From the NCBI RefSeq assembly GCF_018139145.2, contig NC_059478.1, forward strand, positions 28,799,001-28,863,000: DNA of 64,000 nucleotides. The letters run 5' to 3'. The position numbers were made by a program, and so were the translations under genes. This DNA is from Gymnogyps californianus. Its lineage: Eukaryota > Chordata > Aves > Accipitriformes > Cathartidae. Below are positions 1 to 11,640 of this stretch, in pieces. Numbering within the stretch: position 1 is the first letter of the stretch; each line of letters opens with the position of its first letter. Below the pieces are notes generated by a model, which did not search any database, was not told where the DNA came from, and was given only the letters and a program-made list of their open reading frames with translations.

Positions 1-430
1 ACCTTATTAAAACTGATGTCACATCTAGAGTTTAAGCAAAGGTGAATGCTTTTGAAATTCAAGAATGTACCTAATTTCTAGGCCTTGTTCTGAGCCTAGA
101 AAGGAGAATATATTTCACCATTTTCCTAGACTTGCAAGAAAATCCCACAAAAATGGTGCCACTCTGTGCTACAGACTTAATTACTCCTCACCACCACTAA
201 CAGAAGTAGGGAAGTTTCTCCATGTGACAGGCCCTGCAGTACAGAAGAAAAAACTTTAAGAGGATTGGAACAAGCCACGGGTAGATTTTAGAGGTACTAC
301 GCATGAAGAAAAACATTGTTTTTGACCAAGATGAGGTGTTTCATTTATAACCAATACCAACATAGTCATCTGATTCACAACTGACTAGAAGTTTTGCAGC
401 TGAAATCCATTAACTGAAGGAACTATGACT

Positions 431-503
431 CAGAGCCTCAAAAGTGTTGAGCCACCTAACTCCCACAGAAGTCAAGGCATCTAAATACCTACAAGGGTGA
501 TGG
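431..503. repeat. Palindromic MITE-like fragment (sauropsid type)
   Basis: The stretch contains a 'cacctaactccca' arm and, after a short centre, an opposing 'ggcatctaaatacct' arm. When the second arm is reverse-complemented it partly pairs with the first, as expected of a decayed palindromic element. Sauropsid genomes carry many non-autonomous elements of this form (arms around 'gcacctaactcccattga' and its complement). The central part looks deleted. No family name can be given from sequence alone. No target-site duplication is visible. Confidence 0.45.
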
Positions 504-3148
504 CCTTGTCTCCTCTTAATAAGACAAAGGCTCATAAGGCTGCTACAGGTTAAGAACAACCAGAAGTTGCAGAAACCACAGTCAGCTAATTAACTGCTGT
601 TTTCTGCAGATATATTAGTACTGCTCACACCTTTGCTCCCAGATCTGCTCCGGCTGGTAGTTTCAATCATCAATGTGCTCACACTAAGGATACCTACTAA
701 GGTGGGTCTTGGATTCTGGACTCATTCAGGAGCATTAACACACTCTGGGTGTCTTTCTTACATATACCAGAAGTGCAAGAGCCCCACTTCTTCCCAGTAT
801 ATAATCTTTGCAGTCAAAACTGCAGAAAGGTCTGCAATATAACTGCATGATTTTCCAGATGAGCCAGTGCAGAGACCAAGGCCACGTGCCTTTCACCAGA
901 GGTTGTGCCTGTGCTTTGCATGCCTGAGATTTGTCTTGTATGACTTTAGAAAGTCATCCATTCCTTCATTTAGGGAGGAAGTAATTTATCTTTGTACGTC
1001 TCCTGCGCCTTGAGTTAAAAGACAGACACATTCATAATGCATGGCTTCATGATGTGTGCTCCATGACAGCTACAATCTGTGAACCAGGCACCAAAACTCC
1101 TTGAGAAAAGCACTTGCTGAGAGCTGAGTCCATAGCCAGTCGGACATAACATCCCTCTCCTTCACTCTATACATTACTGTGGTGAGCGTACTCTTTGCTA
1201 CGCTCCATACCATAGGTTCCACTGCTGACAAACTCTTCAGCATCTGCGTATTGAGAAATGATACACAAACACACATCTGTCCCCAGTCCATCACTTCTCA
1301 CCCTCTGAAACGTCATTTTTGGTTTAAATGTACATTTAAACAAGGGAGATTTGGAAAACTTCTGATCATCTTCAGAGTCAGTGAAAAATTTAACTTGCAA
1401 CTACATTACAAATGCATTTAATCCATTAGTCTATCTCATGTAACTGAGATTAATAAATGCAAGGCTTAGATTTGTTCCTTCAGTATCTAACAGTACATGT
1501 TTTCTGACGAGTCATCTTGCTTTTCTGATTGCTCCCATTACAGGCTTAGGAAAGAGCACAAGTCACTTTTTAAAATGTATCCACTTCCTGACACTCATTT
1601 CAGAATAGCCAGAACAGCAATCCTCTTGCGTTAGCAAGCTGCGGCTCTCCTGAAACGCGGATCACCAGCTGGCTGAGGAATTCGCATTATAAACCCCCTC
1701 TCTCCTGCCTCAAAGGCACTCTAGGATGGAAACATAGCTGTCCACCCGCCTGGTACGGGTGCGCTAATGGGATCATTTTAGGTGAATGATCTGTTTCTTC
1801 ACTGGCTCTGTGTCCCTTACCAGTCTGCTTGGAGGTTACAGCTGTGATTAAAACCTTGAACCAGGTATTTTTCCCAGCAGATCACAATGGCTGAAATCAA
1901 TAGGAGATTTTACAGTAATGCAGTGATCGTCCATATAATGAGGCTCAGGCTGGAAAATTTCCAGTGAGGACCTGTGCCTGAGGAATTCTGTACCTCTGGT
2001 TTAAAAAAAAGGGGGGGAAAGGTTTCATATTTAAGTTTTTCATGGCTCAATGTAAAATGTTTCTCTTAACGTACACATTTCCTTACTGGCGGTGGTTATG
2101 GAATTTATCAATAATGTCATTCATGGAGGCAAAGGCTGTAAATAACGCATCTAAGAATGTGACTTTAAAAAAGGAGGAATGTGAAGCCCTTTTGGGTAGA
2201 AGAGATGTCCTTCTGGATTATGTACGTGACACTCCAGTGTTAAAATTAGGGGCTCTATTCGAAATACATTTCTCTCAGATCTTTCTCCTTCTCTTTGCCA
2301 AGGCTTTCAGAGAGGGTTTTATTTTTTCCTTTATGATACCCTGAGGAAATACCTCTCATGTTGGGTCAGCATCTTGAGCTGTCTACAGCATTTTCAAGAC
2401 TAGCTTCCAAGGTTTTGCCCTCTGAGAAAATCAGTAGAAAGGAAGGCATGATGTGAACGTACATTAGCTGGCCACAATCTCCCTGCGTGGCTGCTTTTAG
2501 TGCACAGAGTGGCTCCACGCTGCCTGGCCGGCTCCAGTGGAGCTGCCCTTCATGAGCAACAGGAAAAGTCACTACAGTGGGAGTGATGCACCACGTTCTC
2601 GCTCCCCTGACCAAATTAATACAATTACTGTATTAATTAAAAATTGCTGCCCAAATGCAGTGCCTCAGAGCCATAGTTCCTTCCCTGTTTTCCCCTGAAT
2701 GCTTCTTTTTTGCTGGCCCATACCAGTTTAAGCTCCTGATTGCTGTCCAACAGCACAAACTGGGAAGACATTTCAGCCAAGGTCCCTTCTAGTCCTCTGA
2801 GGTTGGTCTGAACAGCCTGTGTTATGCCCAGATGTTGGTGTAAAAATACTTCAAGCGGAGGTGTTAAGAGAGGTTCTAGTACATCCCTGTTCCCTTGACC
2901 AGGGATATAGGCCGAGCTACAATGTTGCCCTTAGTTAGTTTTTAGGAAACTAACACGTGAGATCTTTCTCACCTTCTTTCACTAATCTTTTGTTAGCGAG
3001 ATCTCCTGAGGATTGTTTGTAATGACTCCCCTCAACAGATGAGTCCATGACTTGGTAGTCACCCCTGAATGATCTGTGAAAGAAATTAAAAACCAAACAA
3101 AACAAACACTTTCTGTGATGTACCTCACCCACTAAGCAACCCTACGCA
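504..3148. other. No gene seen; single-copy-like DNA
   Basis: Open frames here are short (100 codons or fewer), overlap on both strands and read as chance translations. There is no recognisable exon, splice-site pair or RNA gene. Around 2770-2800 a 'ggtcccttctagtcct' run recalls the CR1 3' tail but is too short to call. A small homopolymer patch (A8 then G7) lies near 2002-2018. Confidence 0.5.
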
Positions 3149-3206
3149 GGGATGGAAGATTTCCTTCCTGATGTCCACAAATGATCAGCTTGTGCCTTGA
3201 AGCGCT
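3149..3206. mobile_element. CR1-like LINE scrap
   Basis: The order of words 'tttccttcctgatg', 'aaatgatcagctt' and 'gccttgaagc' matches the 3'-proximal part of old CR1-type copies common in turtle and crocodile DNA (roughly 'ttccttcctgaccc ... gatcagcttatgccctgaagc'). The scrap is only about 60 bp and diverged. It runs straight into the MITE-like fragment that begins at 3207. Alternative: another ancient amniote repeat with the same words. Confidence 0.35.
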
Positions 3207-3275
3207 GGGCCAGATTCGATTACACTAATCATTATTTCAGTTCATGTAACTCCAGACTACTACTGATACCCAATG
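3207..3275. repeat. Half of a 'gggccagattc' palindromic MITE
   Basis: The sequence opens with 'gggccagattcgattacac', the signature start of a palindromic non-autonomous element frequent in sauropsid genomes, whose second arm mirrors the first and ends in 'gaatctggccc'. Here a 'taactcca' word typical of the arm interior follows near 3248, but the mirror arm is missing, so this is a one-armed remnant. Class II origin is inferred from the palindromic architecture of the family, not from visible terminal duplications. Confidence 0.4.
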
Positions 3276-6200
3276 ACTTTGGCACACTGGGAATTCAATT
3301 AAATGTTTATACTAAGGGGGACTATTTACTTCAGCCCCTAGAGGTATCACTTTAAAAAATTTCCCTGAATATCACTGAAATTAATATTAAGACTTTATAC
3401 CCTCATGTATTTTTGAGGATTTATATATGTTGAGATATCATTTTTCCTACCACTTATCCTCTTACATACTCCCACAATATCTCATCTGTGGCATTTTCCC
3501 AGATGGGGCCCACAGCAACGTTCTTGTAGCTTTTGGCTCACCTAACATTCTCACTTAACAAAATCCTTGATTTGATGAGGTCTTCTCTGCTACAACGCCC
3601 AGCTCTACAGAGCACCAGACACTGCCTTTTCCTGACACGCATCCCTGTTTGCTACATGACATCCTCTGTGCACAGCACACCCCGAAAGCAGCCATGGGCC
3701 TAATTCTCCTCTGTTCCACGGTCTCCTGAGCAAAAGGAAGCGGTGGGTGTACCCACACAAGCCACCGCCAGAGAAACAGCAGAGATTTGGCATTCTGCAT
3801 CTGTGTAGGCAACAAGACAAAGTGAAAGGCAGTGGATAACTGAGCTCTTCATTGCTTCCCTACCATAATTTTCCTGTTTTCAAAGGCGTTCCAAATGGAA
3901 CGACAGGGCTGACAGCCTGTGCACTGGCTTCGATGGGCTCTGCCTTAGATTTCTATTTCTGGGTGTGAAGACCTAATTTTCAGAGGCAGATAATTTTTGA
4001 AACTGAGCCTATATCCCTTTCACTGCTCTTGAGTTACATGCGATTTGTCAAACAATTAAAATGTGCATATTGTCATCACAAGGCCAAAACATCTCTTCAT
4101 CTCTTCTTTATATTCATTTTCCCACAGCACAGGTTTTCAAGAAGTGAACTTGGCACTGACAAAGCCTTCTTGCCACTCCTGACTGAATGGGGCTTCCTTC
4201 AGTCACCCTGCAAATGTTCACATGTGGCATTTCGTCTGATTTCATCTTTGTGTACTCAAGCACAGCCTCACATTTTCTTTTTCAGTTTCTTCCTCCCATC
4301 ATGAAGTACTTTTCTTCCTTAACAGCCCCTTAACTTGTACAGGCACTTCCATCTAAGCCATTTTCTTATTTATCTTTGAATTGAGCGCTAGTCATGCAGT
4401 CTGTGACATACAGATTTTTTTATAGGTATCTCACAAGCTCTCAACATTTCTTACATTGCTCAAGGCAGCAAACAGGGCAAAACACCTGCCAACTATTTCC
4501 CTGAACTAAGCCAGCCTTCCTAAGTCAATCAGTGTGTTCCCATTCAGATATGTAATCATCCTCTCCTTATCTCAACCTGCCAATTCATGCTACACTTCTG
4601 GCGGACCAAATTGATATTTAGATACTATTGAGCATCTCTTCACACAATTGTTTGCACACAGGTGTGCCATGAGGTTCTTTTCACTTGTTACAAACGTGTC
4701 AGGAACCTCAGCCACATGTCTTATCCAGAACCTTTGCACAGGGGAGATAACAAATCATCTGTCACTCTCCCAGAAGGAACTACAAAAAGTGGCCACAATG
4801 GGCAAATTTGTATTCTATACTGTCACAGACCCCATAAACTCTGTACCATAAGAGTCTTTTAAATAGTGTTTTTTAAGAAAAATAAAAAAGCAGGAAGAAA
4901 GATTGGGCAGTAGGAGAATGAGCTAGATTTTTAGAGAATCACAAATAACTTTCTGTGTATGAGACAATGTTCCTTTTACACTGTATCCAACTGATTTTTC
5001 CAGGAAATGTCAACATACAAGTGATTGCCATGTGTTCCCTGAAAATTGATACTATACTTAGGAACATAAGAATTAAAAAAAAAAAATCTGTTAATTAATG
5101 AAAAGCTTCCACTGCCAATTACTACAGCTGAGTTCTTTACCTACAAAAATCTTCTAGGATTCTTTATTAAAAAAAAAAATCTAACAATAATAATCCTAAA
5201 TAATATTAGAATTTTGCAATGTAAGTAAACTAGGAGTTCTCAGATGTGCAAAGTAGCCGTTTGGTCCCAGACTTTATCTCAAAGGAAACAGCATTTCATG
5301 CAGTTTACTCAAGACAAAGCTGGCTTCTCCATCCTGAAAATTTTTCTGCAAGTCTATCTTCCATCTGTGCCTTGGCTTTGTCCTACAAATCATAGGCAGT
5401 ACAAGGCACTGAACTTCAAAACTGCAATGTTTTCTTATTTAGATGTTACGTGTCTAATAAATAGCCCTTCCCTGTCCTTCAGTGGTACTATGTGCAGTTT
5501 CAGTACAGAAATGGATCAGAGGACACTATCTAGACAGTGGCCTATCCATGCACCCACTTTACTGACATGTATTTAGAGTGTTTACAGAATACTTCACTAA
5601 ACATCTAGTTCAGACTTCCTTCCTTATGAGGTGAACATGCTGCGTGGGAGAGTTACAGCCAAGTCCCCCAAAGCCAAGGTCATAGCTGCAAGTGACTATC
5701 CTGCACAGATGACATCCCAGAAGATGTATAATATCGCCCGTACAGCTCACATATTGCCAAAATTCAACCTCTTCCCACCTTTTTATTTCATTAAAAATTA
5801 CTGAAAAAACACTTGCCCAGACATTGTTTTCCAAATGTGGCTATTCTTAGTTACTGGAAAAGATGTATAACCTTTATCTGTCTCTGGTTAGAGTGGGATT
5901 TGCTTACCCACTGAAAGATGTTTTGAATCCTTCTGCCTTTCCACTGTAAAGTGAGCTATTCCAGAGGAGGTTGCCATACACTTTTCTGGAGATGCTTACA
6001 TTTCAGTGGTGACTGATGTAGAAAGGTCAAATGCCAAGGGTACGTAACCAGACCACATGCAAACAAGCTCCCAATGACCTCAATAGGTATTTGCATAAAG
6101 AAAAAGTCTCTCATGGACAAGCAAAGCAATTTGAAATATGCCCACGATACTTGTGTTCACCTTCTACATAACCACAGAGCACCATTATTATAATAGGAAT

Positions 6201-8357
6201 ATAGTTCTACAAAAATCAAACATGCTGGCTCCATGACATACCATTCTGTTTCAAAGATCTCCACTAAAAAGTAAGCTTATGCCTTTGGTTACTGCACAGC
6301 CACATCTGAGTTAATACAGCTGCCTCTCCGATATCTACAGCAGGATATTCTGTATAGTAATCTGATGACAGATGTTAACCTTTTGGGATGCCCAGTAACA
6401 CTGTATCATGTACCACACTGTACTACTTACTACTAAGAAAACATCAACAGTCTCATGCACTGATTACTGCCTGACATGTCTTTGTCAAACAATTAATGAA
6501 GCACATATTGGGTCTGCTGATCTGACTGTCAATTTATTCTAAATGAATCCACATGCCAAAGGATTTAGGTGCCAAAAGCTGGAAGAGCTTTCAAACTGAT
6601 TTTTTTTAGCCCTGACCATGATAGCTGCACAGCAATATGCCATCTGAAGTAATAGTTGCTTGCAAACTCAGAGTACCAGGTAGTTCAAGATCATAGATTT
6701 TGGTGACTTCCCCTGAAATCACTCTTTGGCTCAACCACAACATGCCTGCTAGATCCCTTTTTATATTACAGAGCAGAGGTATTAATTTTGTGTTGTAAGC
6801 ATAACCTGTGACCAGTATGGGAAAATGCTAATTATATTATTTGTTTGGGTTTGTTTCGCTTCTGTCTCTGTTTTGCACAGCCCACGTGCAGCTGAACTAG
6901 CAAAGCTTAAGAGGGAGTAAGGGCCCCAAAACGAATGTCACAAAGGAAAAAAGGTTGTGTTTCATTGGCAGCAGATCTATTTTAGGACCTTCCCATTCCA
7001 CTCCTGATCTTACACTCTTCTAACTACTCAGTTATGTGGCACACCAAACCTGCCTCCCTGACCTCGCTCTAACTGAAGGACAGTAATGGGGGAGAGGGCA
7101 GGGAAGGGCAGGAATGAACAAAGGCTGCCAGGAACATGGGAGGCCAGGCTTTCTTAAAACAGAAATGAAAAGATAAACTAATTATCCAGTGTGAAATTGA
7201 TAAATGATAAAGCAGACATCATTTAACAGTCCTAGTGTTGAGCACAGATGTTCTGTATGCATGTATGAAGTGCTGCTGCTGAACTTTCTACTGTGGCTCC
7301 TGGCTTCTCAGATCATTTCTGCTGTAAGCAAGGGCAAGGCATTTATCCCGGTCACTGGCCTTTCCTTTCTCATCGATTAAGGGAAACAAGGTCAGCTACC
7401 CCAGCCTGGCCTTTAAAGCAGAACTGCCCATCACTCAGAGCCTCCAGAATCATAGGACAAAATTTCTTCAAAGTCTTCTCTGATAAAATCAGGAAGGAAT
7501 TTGTATATCCCAGTGTGAAGATACATGGTGAAACCGGGATCTCCAAGCACCTTAACTGATCACGGCAACTCCACTCTTAAGAATGCTGTCAGAGGGCCTT
7601 GGCCCACCAGACGTTATGCAGTTGTAGATGAAAGAAGATCTCCCTCTGGACTCCATCATGCTTGGCTTTGCAGCCACTGAACAGAGTGGACTGCAAGGAG
7701 TTTCCACAGACCAAACACCAGAGAAGCTAACATTGCATGGATCAAGCCCAGCACAATAAAGGAATCCTTCTAAAAATGTAATAAATACCTACTCAAACGA
7801 CAGTGAAACCCCAGCTGCATATTTAACACTAGTCCATGGTTATTCCAAATCTTCGTTAAAGTACTTCAGGGAAAGAATAACCCCTCTGTAGCACTTAGGG
7901 CCGGTCATCAGAACGACCCTGATAACCCAGACTCATAAATACATGGATGTAATAAACTCACAAAATAAAAAGCTTGCAAACTCATGTAAACAAAAAAAAT
8001 CCAAAAGGGAGACTCAGTTATAGGACAAACCTGCCAAAGTTACATCAAAAGACTCATTTAAACTAAGTGAAATCAGGAAAACTCCAAAGTTGGGCTGAAA
8101 CATCATCTTTCATTTATCCTCTTGTACCTGCGCATCACAGATAATAGTACCTTCTCTTAGATGAGACTCTGAACAGTGGGTGACCTTATGTACCAAGTGT
8201 GCTGCAATAACTAAGTACAGCAGGGGTGAATTGAAGATGACATTTCAGCCTTTAACTGAATTTCCCACATTTCTTCAATTTACGCCAGACCCTTATGTTA
8301 TTTCAACTTATCTTTTCTCTGACAGCACACAAAGCTAGAGGTTCAGAAACTGTTATT
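3276..8357. other. No gene seen; about 5 kb of unique-looking DNA
   Basis: This stretch has no recognised repeat longer than about 40 bp and no supported exon. The open frames at 4029-4304 and 5244-5576 translate to strings without domains and are not flanked by convincing splice sites. Short A runs occur near 5076 and 5170. A fragment near 3970 ('cctaattttcagaggc') recalls another sauropsid palindromic element but is too short to annotate. Confidence 0.45.
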
Positions 8358-8393
8358 CATACACACACACATAAACATGCACATACACACATC
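8358..8393. repeat. Interrupted (CA)n microsatellite
   Basis: A short run of CA dinucleotides ('acacacacacac') is followed by interrupted copies ('catgcacatacacacat'). The pure core is only five to six units, so it is probably not very variable. It lies in otherwise unremarkable AT-rich DNA. Confidence 0.6.
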
Positions 8394-9565
8394 TATCAAT
8401 TATTGTATTACAAAATTATCTGCACGATCTCTCATTAAATATTTGTATTCAGAAAGACTTGCAAGAACTGCTCTTTCCCACGCAGGACTCCTTTGCAGCC
8501 CTTGACCAAGGAATCCTGGCAGCAAACATGCAGCCAAAACACCTGGATTGAACTGACGCTGCACCATTAAGAAGAGTCAATAATTTTGTAAATCCAGCAA
8601 GCAATTGCAAGTCACTTCACTTATAAATAGCTTTTTGAGGGATTTTTTTGCATTTTTAATGCACTGTTTTCCAAATAGCTCTGTTCAACAAATGTACAGA
8701 AAGTATTGGCTGAATTGTATATGAACCCTGATGTAGTTATGAGACTGACTTTCTCTAAGCATAGAATAATAACAAAAGGAAAAATAGAAAGACTTACTTT
8801 ACAGATAACTGCTGCAGGAAAAAAGCTAATTTTTACAGAAATGGTTCAGCACTGCTAGCATATTTGTACAGTATACACCTTGGCTGCACATCAGCTGTTA
8901 TTAGATAGGAGAAGCTCTATCCATCTGTAACTTTCATTAAAATAGAATGCCACTGCATAATTATATTTGGATTTTTAATTTTCTTTTTTTTTTTTTTGCA
9001 TGGGATACCAGTAAATCTTGCTTTCTCTGTTGGAATACACACAATATGTGAAATCTGCGTTTACAGCTAAAAAATGGGTGCACAGCATCAAAGCATAGCA
9101 TGGAAATTAAGCATGATAAAAACAGAACAGGAAGAAACTGAAACATCAAATGGCTCTTACTTGATATGTCTGCCACTCATAGCATCTACAAATTAAAAAA
9201 AGACTAGAAGAGCCACGTCTGTTTCAGAAAAATATACATATCAGATATTTCCATATTAAAACTATATACCTATCTAATTCCAAAGCAAATATGGATAATT
9301 CTGTCTTCCCCTTGTCACACAGAACACAGACTTCTCTAGAAAGGCTGTAAGTGAACAATTCAGAATAAAGCTCTCTACTTCAGGTAGTGCCTAGTTACTA
9401 AAAGAATTGCCTTGATGTCTTAGCCTTGATGACCGAGGAGTAGCAAGACAGACAATACTCCACATTTTGAGCTTCAGTCACTCTTGGAGCTGGCTCAATT
9501 ACAAGGAATAATTCTGATTCTCAGCAAGTTTAACACATTTTCATGCAAGAAATAATTTACTCTGT
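8394..9565. other. No gene seen; AT-rich with a T14 run
   Basis: The strand carries a 14-base T homopolymer at 8984-8997 next to 'taattttc'. It has no upstream retroposon body, so it is not evidence for a SINE or LINE tail by itself. The minus-strand frame that crosses it (8961-9176) owes its lysine-rich end to the homopolymer and is rejected as coding. Nothing else is recognised. Confidence 0.45.
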
Positions 9566-9566
9566 T

Positions 9567-9583
9567 GCACCCCCTAGTGGGAT
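9567..9583 (-). promoter_or_regulatory. CTCF-like binding motif
   Basis: The plus strand reads 'gcaccccctagtggga'. Read on the minus strand, this is CCACTAGGGGGT, which agrees with the core CTCF consensus (CCASYAGRKGGC) at all but the last of its 12 positions. CTCF is the zinc-finger architectural protein that anchors chromatin loops and insulators in vertebrates. The motif is in single-copy-like DNA with no recognised repeat around it. Binding is inferred from the motif alone; a match this good still arises by chance now and then. Confidence 0.4.
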
Positions 9584-10047
9584 TACTCCCGATTTTGTTA
9601 TTTTTCTATTCATAGTACACATGTTAACTAAGGAGAGTCACAAAAGGATGTACTTAGGTTCCCAAATTAATTTATTTCAAGGTTAACTGACATTTCTGTT
9701 TTTTGTTGGTGGTTTCCAATAAGGAATAGTAAGGCAAGTAGCACTCTGTGATACATACATGTTTGAAACAATCATGAATTTCAGTTTCTGGTTTTTGATG
9801 TAGGTTCTATTTTCAGTTTAAACCCAGAGTAGAAAGATTTTCCATTCCAAGAAAAAATTACTCATTCTTTTTTAAGGTCAAGCCATATGTGTAATAAGGA
9901 GAGATCCAAAGAGAGGAGGAGAAAATGTGGGTTTTGTGCATTATTAATGCTAGCTATCTTAGATGTGTTCAGTAAGTTTTTGCAAATTGGCAAATGGCAA
10001 AAAGTCACCATATTATTAACATCATTATTTGACTTTGTGTCCATGTT
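9584..10047. other. No gene seen
   Basis: AT-rich DNA without a recognised repeat. Two overlapping short frames lie on opposite strands near 9862-10099; neither resembles a protein family, and the plus-strand one runs into the LINE/SINE-like scrap that starts at 10048. Confidence 0.4.
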
Positions 10048-10143
10048 GTTCCTACCTCAAAGAACTTACCCTGGAAAAAATCAGACCCATAATAAATGAA
10101 GCAAAAGGTGAAGGAACAGAATTACCAGGACTCAAACCCTGGA
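10048..10143 (-). mobile_element. L2/MIR-type 3'-end remnant, antisense
   Basis: 'ttcctacctcaaagaacttac' recalls the antisense 3' end shared by L2-type LINEs and their SINE partners ('tccctgccccaaagagcttacaat'). About 60 bp later 'cagaattaccaggactcaaaccct' recalls the antisense tRNA-derived head of MIR-type SINEs ('cagagccaggaatcgaaccca'). Both pieces point to the same orientation. Divergence is high, so the family assignment is tentative. Confidence 0.35.
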
Positions 10144-11309
10144 AAGATTTAATTTACTTACCTTTGGCTGTTGGGCTGATCGTGTTCTCATTGCAAAGAG
10201 ATATTTGTCAGTCATGTTAGCAGGAGCCAGACACGGCTCACAGATTCAGTGTGACCACTGCTAACACTTCACACAAACCATGTACATAAAGCATTTGGGA
10301 AAACAGGCCCAAGTGTTGTGTCCAGATCAGCTACACCTTGATAGGATGCAGGTCTGGTAACAACAGCTGAGACCTTCATCCTTGCTCCAGCTTCCTCATG
10401 GCAGATACAGAAGCAGAGAGGCATAAACTTGTCCTCAAAACCCCAGATCTGGCCATTCTCCCAGCACTGGAGCAGAGGAGCACAGACAACTTTCCCTTCA
10501 CTGGAGACACCAACGTGGCCTAGACAACACGTAGGGCAGACTAGAGAGCTGATGTAGGTGAGTGACTAGAGACTGGTACTACAGGGCCGCTGGAAAGGCA
10601 GCTCCCCCTTCCCGCAGGCTGGAAGTTCTATTCAGTCTGGCTAAAGCTCTCACCCTCTAAGGTTTTTAAATACACATATAAAGATGTATAGACGATCCCA
10701 AATTGCCTTCATCACTGCATTAAGATTTAAAATATCAAGGCACTTCCAGCAAGTCCTGACATCACATGGCAAGAAGGAGCAAACAAAGAGGTCTAGCTTA
10801 TCTTTTGTGCTTAGATGTATTTTATAACAGATTATAAAGGAAATCAATATTCCCATCATAAATCTTGCTCACTCTCCTTATAGGGGTGATGGCTGACTTC
10901 CATGTGAAAATGTCAAAATAAAAGCGCTTTGCTCTCCGAGAGACTTTGGTTCAATCAGGCATAATACAGCACAAACAACCCTAATGTAAATAAATGCACT
11001 GAGAATGCGAACATCCACAGGAGACAGGACTGTTAGAGCCCTCTTACTTCCACCGGGAATATCTATCTACTGCCTAAGCAGACATAGGAACATCTTCTGG
11101 TTGCTGCTCACCAGAAGGAGCGCGGGCTTTGTAATCTGATGAGCAGTGATTTTCTCTCATTCATTAACATTCAAAATGGTTTCTTTCTACTTCCTTGCAT
11201 CCCCTTAGATGGTTGACCAGAACATAAACAAGAAAGACCACTCGTATTAGTCAGAGAAAGCTGACTCTGGCTTGCTGCCTGTGTAACTATGATAATAAGC
11301 CATTCTTAA
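10144..11309. other. No gene seen
   Basis: Moderately GC-richer DNA (10330-10640) without recognised exons. A 'gtgagt' donor-like word occurs at 10558-10563, but no open frame or acceptor supports an exon. No repeats are identified. Confidence 0.4.
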
Positions 11310-11640
11310 AGCGTTATCAATGTAAGCCGCCTTGGAATCCACACACGCTTCGGAAGACATGAATCTGTTCTGGCGAACCCTCGTGACACAGCTATTGCTC
11401 TTCTGCTTCCCTGTGGCTGACACAGATCACATCAAATCCGTTACAACCAAAGATAACACAAATAACTTTTGCAATTTTAACTATAAATGTGTTAATGAAA
11501 CTACATTTATGTGCTTCAGATTAAAAAAGAAACATCATTAACAAATAAGCCGAGAAGGTCATTACCATTTCATGTTAATGAATTACCAATAAATTATTTT
11601 GAGGAAATTGCTTCATTGTGAAACCAGGACACTGGAAAGA
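11310..11640. promoter_or_regulatory. Candidate conserved non-coding element
   Basis: An AT-rich block with clustered TAAT-type homeodomain cores on both strands, including 'gttaatgaaac' near 11491, 'cattaac' near 11537 and 'gttaatgaattacc' near 11574. It has no repeat signature and no codon structure. Blocks of this texture are common among vertebrate developmental enhancers. That is inference from composition and motif density; conservation cannot be seen from one genome. Confidence 0.2.

Noticed and set aside
2760..2800. Possible CR1 3' tail ('ggtcccttctagtcct')
   Set aside because: Only one short word matches and nothing upstream follows CR1 order.
3955..3990. Fragment resembling the 'cctgattttcagaggtgc' palindromic element
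   Set aside because: Only one short arm word is visible; no mirror arm.
5244..5576. 110-codon plus-strand frame
   Set aside because: No family resemblance, no splice partners, AT-rich chance frame.
10553..10568. Donor-like 'gtag-gtgagt' word
   Set aside because: No acceptor or conserved open frame nearby; such words are frequent by chance.
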